From: Multifurca ochricompacta
Taxonomy: Eukaryota; Basidiomycota; Agaricomycetes; Russulales; Russulaceae
Reading direction: 5' to 3'
DNA length: 64,000 bases
NCBI GenBank assembly: GCA_022496185.1
Contig: WTXG01000002.1
Span: forward strand, 682,001 to 746,000
Shown: one piece after another, positions 22,675 through 32,695 of the stretch
Layout of the letters: every line of letters starts with the position of its first letter
How positions within the stretch are numbered: position 1 is the first letter of the stretch
The notes under the pieces: model-generated
Told to the model about the DNA's origin: nothing
Database searches by the model: none
Seen by the model: the letters and a program-made list of their open reading frames with translations, nothing else
Translations under genes and position numbers: made by a program

Positions 22675-22706
<32 letters not shown>

Positions 22707-22849
22707 AGGAAGCCAGCTAAGGAGGAGGCGGCGGAGGGAAACATAGCGAGCAAGGAGGAGCCATAGGATGATGAAGAGAGGGGACCTTTTAAGCTAAGCT
22801 GTGTACGGAGTTTTGTAGCAGTAGCAGCGTAAGAGTAAGAGTAGCGCAT
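21141..22849 (-). CDS. GPI-anchored chitin deacetylase (polysaccharide deacetylase) 1
   Basis: NodB-family enzyme that removes acetyl groups from chitin at the cell surface to make chitosan. The start is ATG at 22847-22849 (or an internal Met, MFPSAASSLAGF), with a signal peptide whose core is (LT)n. Motifs in order: LALSFDDGPLP, the metal histidines in AVHTWTHPYMTTL, RFWRPPYGDTDARV, and ILEHELS. A Ser-rich stem and a hydrophobic GPI tail (LTLSAYALALTVTLCLI) close it at 21141. Several short GT-AG introns. At 22536-22545 the frame slips by one missing base: the start frame reads HPLHLSSAV, but the family frame continues FSRQVATPTDPSSFPQVG, as in the neighbouring paralogue. Otherwise complete, near 500 residues. 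Confidence 0.85.
22675..22712. repeat. GAGGGT hexanucleotide repeat inside the CDA1 signal peptide
   Basis: Five to six tandem copies of GAGGGT (plus strand) are read on the minus strand as alternating Leu and Thr codons, forming the hydrophobic core of the predicted signal peptide. Confidence 0.85.
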
Positions 22850-23101
22850 TAATTATTGATTCCATAAAGAGACTAAATTGAAAAAAAAAAAGTTGGGAGC
22901 CGAATACCGAGAAAACGGAGCGAGCGGGAGCGGAAGTGATGATCCTTGACGATCGAAGCGATGATCGATCTCTTGATCTTTGTGACATTGTGACATTTTG
23001 CGTGACATCAACACAAACACTAACACTAACACTAACAACACTAAATGAATGACCGACCCACCCAACCCAACAAAAGCCCCCCCGTCTTCGTCATTGACAA
23101 T

Positions 23102-24759
23102 TCAGAGCAACAAGACAGCAGTAAAACCAGTGATGACAGTCATTACGAGCACTCCCAACCTAGGCGTCGACCCAGCCGCATTACTCTTAATCGAATTATC
23201 CGGAGCCACGGTAGTAAGTAGAAATCGCCGTTGACGTGCCGGCTGTTGAGATTGAAGAACTAGCACTCGTGGTCGCGTTTCCAGAACTTGCCGATCCAGG
23301 AAGATCAGGTGGCGTATTGCTGACGTTTGCGAGAATACCAGCAGCTGTAACCGAACCCATTGTCCCCTGAGCGTTTTGGTATGGAGCATCAAGTCCATCC
23401 AGCTGTACGACAGAAATCGGCTTCCAGTTGTTGGCACCAATCAAAGGGTAATTATCGATAAGGCCTGAACGGACTGATCGGAGAGTTCGTGCTCCAGAAT
23501 GATCAAACCAGGGGATTTAGGGCCTCGATAAGAGAGTGAATACGTCGACTCGGATCAGACAACAGCATATAATTAATCACCAGTGAGCCACCCTTGCATG
23601 TTGTTGTGGATGTTCGCCAGCGTCGTTCCGTTTGGGCCGAGAGACCAGTCCTCGGTACTGAGTGTGAAAATGAGTGATTACCATTCAAAAAGGCGCCACC
23701 CTGAAGCGCTAACCACTCACTCTTGGTTCCAGATAATAGTCGTCAAGCCAAGAACTTCTTTAGCAATTGCAGAAACGCGGGCATCCGTATCACCATAAGG
23801 CGGCCTCCAAAACCTCGGCACGCGCCCACCAGTGGAGTTATGGATCAGCTGCATTGTCCAGGCGAGCTGAGCGATCACATCCACGTTCGAAAGCGTTGTC
23901 ATATGAGGATGGGTCCAAGTATGTACGGCAATGTCATCCTGATTTGTGTTGAACGCAGTTAGAAACGTTTGCGCATTGTTGATAATGTTGACTCCAATGA
24001 AGAAGTGCGTCGCTTTTACGTTGTTCGTTTGAAGGAAGTTATACAACCGGTTCGAAGACTGCAAGAGAGGAGAGAGGGACAAGTCGCGTAAGATTTAGGA
24101 AGAAAAAAGATGGACAATGGCGAAAGTCGGCTTCATAGGCACCATCGTAGTTAGTGCGGGCCACTGGACGCAAAAAGATGGCAACCGTGCTTCGTGTGAT
24201 GATGGAGATGGAAGACTATTCACTTACCGGCAACGGGCCATCATCGAAGCTGATACCAATCACACCTGAGGGAGCGTCCCAGATATCGCCGACAATCCTG
24301 CACTTATACGTTGCCGAGCAGACTTGGGGCGAGTTGGGATTGATACCCGGCGGATAGACGGGATTGCCGTTATTCGGGTCCGAGGAAGGGGGGATATTGG
24401 GTATCTTTCCTGCCTGAACAGCAGCATTGAGGGCGTCCTTCCAAATTTGTGGCATTGCATTTGCATCGGGGGTACCCACAGGATACGCAGCGGCCCAAGC
24501 TAGTGGGTAAGATGAGTACAAGCGTGTGAGATGGACCGGGGAGAGACGTACTGGGTGACCCGACCTGTGGATAACTAATTCCATCTGTTGGGAAACCAGT
24601 ACCGTTTTGTCTACCGAACAACGCATGAACGGGGTGGTTGCGTGGATGGAACCAAGCGTCTGGAAGGGCTGAGCGTGATTGATGTGAGTGACCAGAACAG
24701 GTGGGGGTTGAAAGTATAAAAAGGGAGAAAAGAGCCAGTAAAACCCATGAGAAACCCAT
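23102..24759 (-). CDS. GPI-anchored chitin deacetylase 2
   Basis: Tandem paralogue of the previous gene, same strand and architecture. The start is ATG at 24757-24759 with signal peptide MGFSWVLLALFSLFILSTPT, then DAWFHPRNHPVHALFGRQ. Motifs: IGISFDDGPLP, AVHTWTHPHMTTL, RFWRPPYGDTDARV, LIILEHELS. A 52-nt intron separates YPQVGSP from WAAAYPVGTPDANAMP; others fall at the same sites as in the paralogue. The Ser/Thr stem (SASSGNATTSASSSIST) runs into a frame change near 23211-23220: the literal frame stops at about 23196, while one base fewer gives TTVAPDNSIKSNAAGSTPR and a hydrophobic GPI tail ending at 23102. The neighbour shares this layout, so the long version is likely the native one. Confidence 0.87.
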
Positions 24760-24816
24760 GAAAAGGAATGGAAAGTAGAAGGAATGAAAAGGTTTGAAGA
24801 AAGGGAGAGAAAGTAA

Positions 24817-24870
24817 AGTTAAAAGTGAAAGTAAAAGTAAAAGTAAAAGTGAAAGTAAAAGTGAAAAAAA
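24817..24870. repeat. AAGTAA/AAGTGA hexamer-like purine repeat
   Basis: About nine units of AAAGT(A/G) in tandem lie just upstream of the second chitin deacetylase (minus strand), in its promoter or 5' leader. Confidence 0.75.
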
Positions 24871-25029
24871 AATGGAAGTGGAAGAAGTGATTATCCTATC
24901 CTATCCACATGATGTTGGTATGATAGTAATACCGACACTCAAGTGAGGTGAATACAAGGTTTTTTCATCATTGCGCAATACCGCCGGCCGCCTTCAATCA
25001 GTGAAGTTACATAAAAATATATTCCACAC

Positions 25030-26941
25030 CTAAAGTAGGTATCTGTATCCCCTCGCCCTCCCCGTTGAAATCTCACGGTCCTCCAAACGTTTATTCTCAT
25101 TGGCAAGCGCCTGTCTGAAGATGAGGCACATGACAATGCAGAGCCCATTCGCTGAGATGCAAATCGCATATGAATGTGTGTAACTCGGGCCCCATGACTT
25201 TTGCCACACGTATCTATTCGGTCATCAGCCACCAAGACCTCCAGAATCCGGAAAAAAAAAAAAAGATCTGAGACCCACGAGCCCGCTATGTTGCCAAGTT
25301 GCGAAAATGCATTCACAAACGCAAGCGCGACAGCGCATTTAGAAGGCGGACGAGCGAAAGTGTTAGACGTCCAAGCCAAGAAACAGATAAAACCAGAGTA
25401 TGACTGCGCCATTAGGAAGCTAGCAGCTGCTAAGCATATCTCACAAGTACCATAATGTGAAAAGTCACGTACAGAGCAAAGTAGCGAGCTGCAAGCTTCA
25501 TTGTCGAGATGGCAAGGATGAAACCAGCAATTCCGATGGACAACGGAATAACTATGTGGAAAAACCGTTCTCCTGTCTTGTCAGAGTGTCTGTGGCGATT
25601 TATTACAAGTTGTAAACCTTTACGAGTACAGACTACCGAGGCTATCCTACCTGTTGAGTATAAAGGCGACAATCGTGGAGAAAACCCATGGAGGTGCACA
25701 GAGCAGTAGGCTCACAGTAGGCGAGTATCCAAGAGTTGCCGTGAGCGTTGGAAAGAAGGCATTGAATGATAGGGAGACAACCAGACTCGTAAGTGCAAGC
25801 GCTAACCAGTAAACGCGCCAGTCGCCCAATGCCTCGAACAAGCCGGGGAAACGGGAGTCTTGCCGCTCAGTCTCTTCAACACCGATATCCTCTCGCATGC
25901 GCAATTCGGCAAGGCGCATCTCCTCCGGCGAGAGAAAGCGATGGGAGTTTTTAGGAAAGTCAGGAAGTATGAACATGGCGACAACGGCGACCAGAATGGT
26001 CATAGCACCCTCGATGTAAAAGAGCCATCTAAGTCGAACGGTTGTAAGAGCACGAGTTTTGCACAAATCGTATGAAAGCGACAGACCTCCATGCTGCATG
26101 ACCCAGCTTCCCTTGCATCCCGCTCAGAATAGCTGAGGCCATGAGAGAGCCAAAGGCGTTGCTGATCAGATTGCCGCACGCCAGCAATGCAGTGCGGAGG
26201 CCAAGCTCCGAGCGCTTGTACCACTTGGAGAGGAGGAAGAGAGCACCAGGAAAAAAAGCAGCCTCAACGAAACCAAGGAAGAATCGAGTAAGAAGGGCTC
26301 CAGTAAAGCTGTGTGTCGTGCCTGCGAGAATCGTTCGAGAGCCAAGGGTAGCCGAGGGATGTAAGGGGCTGACCTGTCAAGCAAGATATAACACCCCAGA
26401 GCATCATGCAAAGAGGGAGGTATATAGATGGCCTTCCGATATAGTTCAGGAACATATTCCTAGATCTTGATGAGTATGAGATGATGGGGTTGCCGAGTGT
26501 GCTTACGAAGGTATTTGCATTAAGATATAACCAACATAAAGGATGCTCAAAAGTGTATTAAATTGTTGACCTTTTAGGTGCAAGTCTGCCTCGAAACCTT
26601 TTAGACGAGCGGCACTGAAATAGCCTATTAGTGGGTAGTCAGTCGGCTAAGGATTATGGCAGGGCCCACGAAGCGTTATTCCGGTCAACCTGCGAATAAA
26701 TACGTATTAAGGAACCCTCAATGAAGACAGCGCCGAAGAGACTCACGTAGTTGAGAATATAGATCAGTACAAGAATAGACATGCGCATATCCAGCTTGCG
26801 AAGGAGCTTACGCTCGAGCTTGAGCCTCGCTTCCTTGCCCCCGAATTCAGCATCCACATCTAAAAGACCGGGTTGTTCCTCTGCATAAACATACTCATCT
26901 ACTTGATCTATGAACTCTGTTGCTGACTTTATAGACGGCAT
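25030..26941 (-). CDS. MFS permease, allantoate/anion:cation symporter (Dal5-like) family
   Basis: Plasma-membrane transporter of the major facilitator superfamily. The start is ATG at 26939-26941; the N-terminal cytoplasmic part ends in KLERKLLRKLDMRMSILVLIYILNY, and an intron separates this from VDRNN, a family signature. Later exons give QIPSNMFLNYIGRPSIYLP, then the loop signature LLTRFFLGFVEAAFFPGALFLLSKWYKRSELGLR, the central loop, and six further membrane segments ending SYVWQKSWGPSYTHSY.. and a short charged tail, stop TAG at 25030-25032. About eight GT-AG introns, twelve predicted membrane segments. The substrate is probably a small organic anion or vitamin, but it cannot be named. 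It shares a 139-bp divergent promoter with the next gene. Confidence 0.88.
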
Positions 26942-27079
26942 GTTGCGTGACCAGTCAAGATGAGCCTCTTAGCCAGGGCTAGGAGGAAGGAAGCGGTCGT
27001 GCGGAGAGGTTCGAGTAGCCAGAGGGAGTGGGAATATATATATACAGGAAGAGGGCAGTTGAGGGGGCCGACAAGGACA
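26942..27079. promoter_or_regulatory. Short bidirectional promoter, MFS permease / AlaX
   Basis: Only 138 bp separate two divergent start codons. It contains an ATATATATATA element at about 27033-27043 that could serve as a TATA box in either direction. Confidence 0.45.
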
Positions 27080-28776
27080 ATGGTTGCTGCCCCCGCCTTA
27101 GTTCTACCGATTTCTTCTCCTCCCAAAACACCCTCAGATTATCATCGAATCCTTTCATCGACTTTGTCTATACCATCAGACTCTTCAACTACCATCCCAG
27201 TTGGCCTCTTAGCATGTCAACGTATGTGCGATCATTATTATCATTGCCATTTTTTAAATATATTTTTTGTTTGTTTGTTGTCCTAAGGTGATCCTTTACT
27301 TCGTTCATTGGAAACCACAATTGTATCCGCCTCCATTCTGGAACCTTCTTGTACACCTTCTACAAAGAAAGGTGGTCACACAAAGCAAGCAAAGGCTACC
27401 TCCGTCCCCATCTTTCATCATACGGTTCTCCGAATTATCTTGCATGACACAGTTCTATTCCCAGAAGGTGGAGGCCAACCTACCGACATCGGAACCTTGA
27501 CCTCCGAAGACGGCGTCACATGGGACGTGGAGCTCGTGAAGAGGCACGGCGGTGTAGCGGTTCATTACCTCAAACTCGAAGAGGGCATCAGCGATGTACC
27601 CCATGTCTTTGCACCAGGCAAGCAGGTCAAACTGAAGCTTGGTCATGAAAGAAGACTCGATCACGTCAGTCCCCTTCAGCGGCTGAGGCTGACTCCTACG
27701 GCACCAACTTATGTAGTTCTCAGATGAGCATGCACACCGCACAGCACCTTCTTTCCTCAGTCATTGAGACTAGCCTCAAAGTCCCCACTCTCGCTTGGTC
27801 GCTTACTGCGTGGCCTTCCCCTGCGTACATTGATCTCCCCCGATCCCTCACTGCTGCAGAAGTAGCTCAAGTGCAGGACGAGGTCAATCGTTATGTCTTT
27901 GAGGGACGGCGGGTCTATGTCGAAGTGGACGAGCTACACACGGGTCAAACCGGCATTGACTCGGGTGATTCGGAAGCCCATTCTCGCGAGCTCGGACGGG
28001 GACTTCCTAGCGACTATACTGGTGGCGTGCACCGCATGGTGATCATAGAGGGTATTGATCGTACTCCGTGCTGCGGCACGCACCTCCCTTCCCTCTCTTC
28101 GCTGCGACTGTTCCTGGCTCCAGCGCCGGCATCCTCATCTTCCGGACCATCTCGGCATTACTTCCTCGCCGGGCCACGCTTGTTGGACCATCTCGGCATT
28201 GTTCAGTCGCTGCTCACGCGGACTGCGAGCGTGCTCTCGTGCGGGCCGCCGGAAATGCCAGATCGCGTCGCCCTTTTAGTTGATGAGAGTAAACGGCGAG
28301 AGAAGCGCATTGATGACCTCGAACGTGAACTGGCGGGCATCCTAGGTCGTCAACTTGCAGAAGAGATGGTGCAGTGGCGTATTGCTGGTGGTGAGGGTGA
28401 ATGGGTTAGGTGTGTCAACAGGATAGATGATTCGCCGACCGCGCAAGCCTTCTTGCAGGCGATCACCCTCGCATTTACGGCGCATCTTAAGGAACAAACT
28501 GATATGATATGTCAACACACACTCTTGCTCCTATCTTCGCCCTCTTCTCAGACGGCTTCATCGACGACGGTCGTCATGCTCTTCGGGGGAGAGGAAAAAC
28601 GTGTAAAGGCAGTCGGTGATGAGCTGAAAAAGCAATTCAAGACGCTGAAAGGTGGGGGCAAAGGCACCAGGTGGAGTGGTAAGTTTCTCGGGGTATGGTT
28701 GACTGATAGAGAGGGGAAAGCGGCCTCCACGCTCTTGTCTCAGTCTCAAGCCCGACATCACTCAGAAGGAATGTAA
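27080..28776 (+). CDS. AlaX-type alanyl-tRNA editing protein
   Basis: Freestanding relative of the AlaRS editing domain, which hydrolyses Ser or Gly wrongly attached to tRNA-Ala. The start is ATG 27080 (MVAAPALVLP). The family core is present: HDTVLFPEGGGQPTDIG, then after an intron the zinc/catalytic motif HTAQH (in MSMHTAQHLLSSV), and the second metal motif CCGTH. Three exons; introns near 27220-27290 and 27665-27724 are GT-AG and restore frame. The C-terminal third (KRREKRIDDLERELAGILGRQLAEEMV) is a predicted coiled coil followed by a DHHA1-like region. All four metal ligands are present, so it should be active. No aminoacylation domain is present. Length about 480 residues. Confidence 0.9.
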
Positions 28777-28893
28777 CGCGCTGACCGTAGCTTGACGGAG
28801 AATATACAAGTGTTAGAATTGATGATATACAGTGTTCGCAAGCTCGGGCCATAGTAAATAAATTGTTTGTGATGTCACCTGGGCACCTGCGTG

Positions 28894-29779
28894 TTAACTT
28901 TTTGGCTCCCCGTCGTCTTCATATATAGTATACTCTCCCTCAGAATTGAGCCTAACCTGAACGTTCGCTTCTGCCCAACGACGTTCAGAACTTGTGAATG
29001 AGCAAGGACAGGCACGTACCAGAGAAACGACCGCCAAATGAGAGCTCCCCCTCACTTGTGCTCATAGAATCTCCGTCTGTAAGCCCCCATTCCTGCTCAC
29101 CGTCGACATTCCCGTCCCACCAGGCACCCTCACTATCACAAACAGACTGTGCCTCCTGTTCATGCGGGTCGTGATACTCGACACGATATTGCGAGGGAGC
29201 GAGAGGGCTGTGTTCGTCCGCGTTGGTGACCTCATCGCCATGTGTTGGGTAAGGAAGCTCAATATCCATAGTTTCTACGTCAATTCCGTCGGTATCCATG
29301 AAACCATCTTCGTAGTCCGTGTCGAAGTCCGAGTCTGCGTCGTATTCAGTGGGGATATACTCCCCGCCATCGGAAGATTCGGTATCCGAATCCACTGGAC
29401 GTAATTCGGGAAGGAACTCATGTCTACATGTTGGACATGTGCCATGCTGGAAACGTGGATCAGAGAAAGTAAGATAAAAGAAGAGTGAACACACTCGGCA
29501 CTTGATCCACTCTGAAAGACTGAGAGCAAGTGGATAAATCAAATATTTGGTGAAACAGGGAAAAGAAACCCACTCTTCCGCACAGAATAAATGCCCACAG
29601 CCGGCAACCCTTGCAACGCCTAAGACAGTCTTTCCGTGTTGATAGTCGAGAACGGCTCGGAAAGGCATTAAACAGATCGGGCAAGGGTCATCTAAAGAAG
29701 GAATATCTTCGAAGGGTAGTAGGTCAAGACTGGTTAAAGCGTTAACTACAATTGGGTCGAGGATATCGGATGTGCTCAT
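28894..29779 (-). CDS. RING-finger protein (likely E3 ubiquitin ligase)
   Basis: The start is at Met 29777-29779 (MSTSDILDPIV); the frame is open to 29833 but that Met lies further into the leader. The RING-type zinc site is CPIC, then after a loop CGHLFC, then an intron-split segment WIKCR and CPTC, a C3HC4/C3H2C3-like spacing with an insert (DYQHGKTVLGVARVAG) between the first pairs. The remainder is strongly acidic (DSDTESSDGGEY, DADSDFDTDYEDGFMD). The 3' end uses a GTACGT intron at about 28990-29025 leading to NVQVRLNSEGEYTIYEDDGEPK, stop at 28894. A role as an E3 ligase is inferred from the RING only; substrates are unknown. Confidence 0.8.
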
Positions 29780-29924
29780 GGTGCGAGTGAGGCAATGGCA
29801 ATGAGGAAGCGCAAGCGCGTGGGCATCGTTCATCCGTTGAGTGAAATCAAATGAAAATAAACAAAAGTCGCGTCACATCACATGACCATGACCTGCTAGA
29901 CTAGACTTAGACTAGACTACTAGA

Positions 29925-31344
29925 CTAGTTATACGTAGCTGAAAGTCGACCAACAATGTATTCCTCTGTTGTCACAGGGGCGTACTTGGCCTCATTTCCA
30001 GGCCAGTGACAGTTAGGAAGACACGAAATATTCGCACCTCCATTGGGATTGCAAAAGAAAGCAATCGACTGACGAGCAGGTGTCATTCCTTCTGTGTTGC
30101 TATTCTCCCTACGAGGCGCGACGACACGATGGAGCGTTGAACGGAGGACGTCGTTGCTCCAACGAGCAAGGAGATCACCTGCGTTCACGACGATGGTCCC
30201 GGGCTCGAGAGTCGTCCGATTAGGTTGTGCACGTGCTTGAATCAAAATGAAAGTATACCATTGGCTTTGCAGGCTGAAAATGCCTGGTATGCGGATTCTC
30301 AACCTCGAGCCCACCAACTCCATCTTGAAAAAGGAGGGTGAGGGTGCCATAGTCTATCTCGGCCGTGTTACCTTTTGGTCCCTTTTGAGATGTTCAAAAC
30401 TGGAAACACACCAGAATGTGCTCCGGCGCGGGCCTGGCCCTCCTTTTGCAAGAATGACGTCTTGATAGAGGGATATGACAGCAGTCGAAGGTTGTGATAC
30501 TGTTCATTGATTTTATCTTCGAAGTACATCTCGTCTAGATCTAGACCAACAGCAATGGAGCGCATCACAATCGTATGAAGTTCATGGCAAGTCTGAACGA
30601 GTTGTGAGCTCAAGGCCGATGTACCACTCTTGCTACTTACTTTAAAGAAACTCAACATTGTTTGCTTGAACCCAGGAGCGTCGCTCTCAAGAGGCCATCG
30701 GTTCTTCCATGTTTCATCCCAGTCGCGACCAATCTCCATGGACTCCTTCGTATCAGGTGCTTTGTTACGTAGCCGGGCTATCTCAGCGACATCTGTGGAT
30801 TGGGTGACACGTTCCCGGCCAATCTTCACATAGCCACGATTGGATCGAGGGTCTTCCCATGCGAGTTTGTCCTGGAACGGTTGTCAAAAATGCTACGAAA
30901 ACCAAGGCCACGGGACTCCTACTTTGACAGAAGACGGCAAATGAAAAAATTCCGCACTCTGATTTGATGGGTGGGCCAATTCAACACAAAAGATTATCTC
31001 GCAAATAAATGCCAACCTTTTTGAAGACGTTGTCTACAGTACTCGATGGGATACCATGACCTTCAAGGTAAATAAACCCTACCTCCTTGAAACCGCTCAC
31101 AATTTCATCGGCCGTTTTCCTCTTCTCTGAAAGTGAGGCCGCATATCGGTATTTACTAAAGTCTATCAGTGGGATTCGGAAAGTTTGATCTGAACGGACG
31201 TCCTATTGACGGAATTGATGTTTATGATCAAGTGAAGACGCTAATATCACGAACAGATGCAAGAGAAACCAAACTTCGAGTTTTAAAAAAGCGCAATGGA
31301 CGATAATTGTTGGTCGATTTAAGAGCGAAAACATAACCAGCCAT
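29925..31344 (-). CDS. 2-oxoglutarate/Fe(II) dioxygenase, isopenicillin N synthase-like
   Basis: Non-haem iron oxygenase of the plant/fungal IPNS-type family. N-terminal DIOX_N part: FRIPLIDFSKY..EIVSGFKEVGFIYLEGHGIP, then FFHLPSSVKDKLAWEDPRSNRGYV. Catalytic core: H-x-D in HSDYGTLTLLFQD, formed by joining exons across intron 30354-30411; the second iron His in STLHRV; and the 2-oxoglutarate Arg in RQSIAFF. Stop at 29925. About six exons. The exact start is not settled: ATG 31344 is the first candidate, but the frame of its exon does not join cleanly to the FRIPLIDF exon, so another small exon or start between 31200 and 31344 is possible. The substrate is unknown; no biosynthetic cluster surrounds it. 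Confidence 0.83.
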
Positions 31345-31543
31345 GATCAGTTGTGTCTGAGGTCTGAGTGTCTGTCTGAGTGTCACGGGGTTCGGGTTCA
31401 AAACCTGTCACGGTCTGTCACAGTCTGTCACGATTGGCTGTACTTGTATGTAGCTGTGTGGCTGAAGTGGCTGAAGCGCTGAAGCTGATAACTCTCTTAC
31501 GGCCCACGCTCCTTTCCCTTCCTCTCCAGCTCCAGCTTCCATT

Positions 31544-32408
31544 ATGTCTTACTCCGGTAGTAGTAGGTATCCGTCTACCCATCCTCATCCTCCACCCCCA
31601 TATCATGCAGTCTTGATCCCCCCTACATTACCACCTTCCGGGTGAGTTCCCGTTCCTCTCATTGATACATAAAATTTATGAAACTTCAAGTCCTAGGATT
31701 CCATACGCTAATGAGTATGCATTTCATGCCTTTCTTTGAATTTTGTCTAACTGCTGTGGTGCACGCCTAGTTGGGACGAAACAACCTCACTCTTGAGCAT
31801 AAGAAATGGCAGAAAAAATGCCAAGCGTTGGATCTCCCACTTTGCCCTCCCATTATTATTCTTCCTCATGGTGATTAGCCTCTGGACTATTGTGCCGGCG
31901 ATATCTACAGCGGTCAAATTTGAGATGGCCGAATGGCAGCGTGTGCACGACCAGATGACTCGTGACATCGCGCAACTGTTTGACGAAAAGAGGGCTATTC
32001 TAGATGAAGTGCAGCAGCTGCGAAGCCAGCGCGACGAGCAACGCCGAGAATGGGAACGCGAGCGCGAAGAAAACGAGCAGCGGAGGCGCGGTCATGTGCC
32101 ATTCTGGGGCGAGGCACGACTTATGACCGCACAGTGCCCCAAGGACCGCTTCCGACAATATGAAGCGCGCATGTACAACCTTCTTGTTGAGGATGACTGG
32201 TACAGGGCGTGCTTGCACGAGCCCATTCAGATTGCTGGCCGAACGCTTACTTCTCCACGCACATGTGTCAATTATGTACGTGCCCCCGCCACTTCGAGCA
32301 TGTCTCTATAACTTCAGCCAGGGCCTCGATAATGGTGTACGTGGCTATTGGACCATCGAAGTCAATACGCGCGAGTGCCCGAGGACTATTTGGGACAGAG
32401 TGAGTTAA
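31544..32408 (+). CDS. Single-pass membrane protein with coiled coil and Cys-containing tail
   Basis: The start is ATG 31544 (MSYSGSSRYPSTHPHPPPPY). Two short introns (31642-31696 and 31709-31770) give a proline-rich cytoplasmic head of ~55 residues. One membrane helix follows (FALPLLFFLMVISLWTIVPAI), then a long charged coiled coil (QLFDEKRAILDEVQQLRSQRDEQRREWERE). A probable luminal domain has several Cys (TAQCPKDRFR, YRACLHEPI, PRTCVNY, NTRECPRT). A last intron near 32276-32325 leads to GLDNGVRGYWTIEVN and a stop at 32406-32408. The layout fits a type II membrane protein. I have seen this shape in basidiomycete hypothetical proteins but know no function. Confidence 0.65.
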
Positions 32409-32695
32409 ACATTATGTCTTCGTTCAGTGCACCAAACTTATCTTATCTATCACCTAGCTAAGAAACATTTTCAAATAATAACGGGTAGAGATTGTACTAG
32501 GCGCATTCAGTCCGTGACGTGGGAGTGTGCGCGGTGAATTTTATGTCAGTATCAATTGAGAAATCTTAACATGTAATTGTTGTCTGGATGATCTTTGTAT
32601 TCCCTCTATACTATATCTGACCGGTCACACACAGCATGTATCAACCTAGGCCTGACAAAGCCACGGGGTCAGAAGTGCTTAAGGCTGGACGGGTT

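Noticed and set aside
25240..25265. Poly-A tract as a retrogene tail
   Set aside because: The A run lies inside a normal intron of the MFS permease gene.
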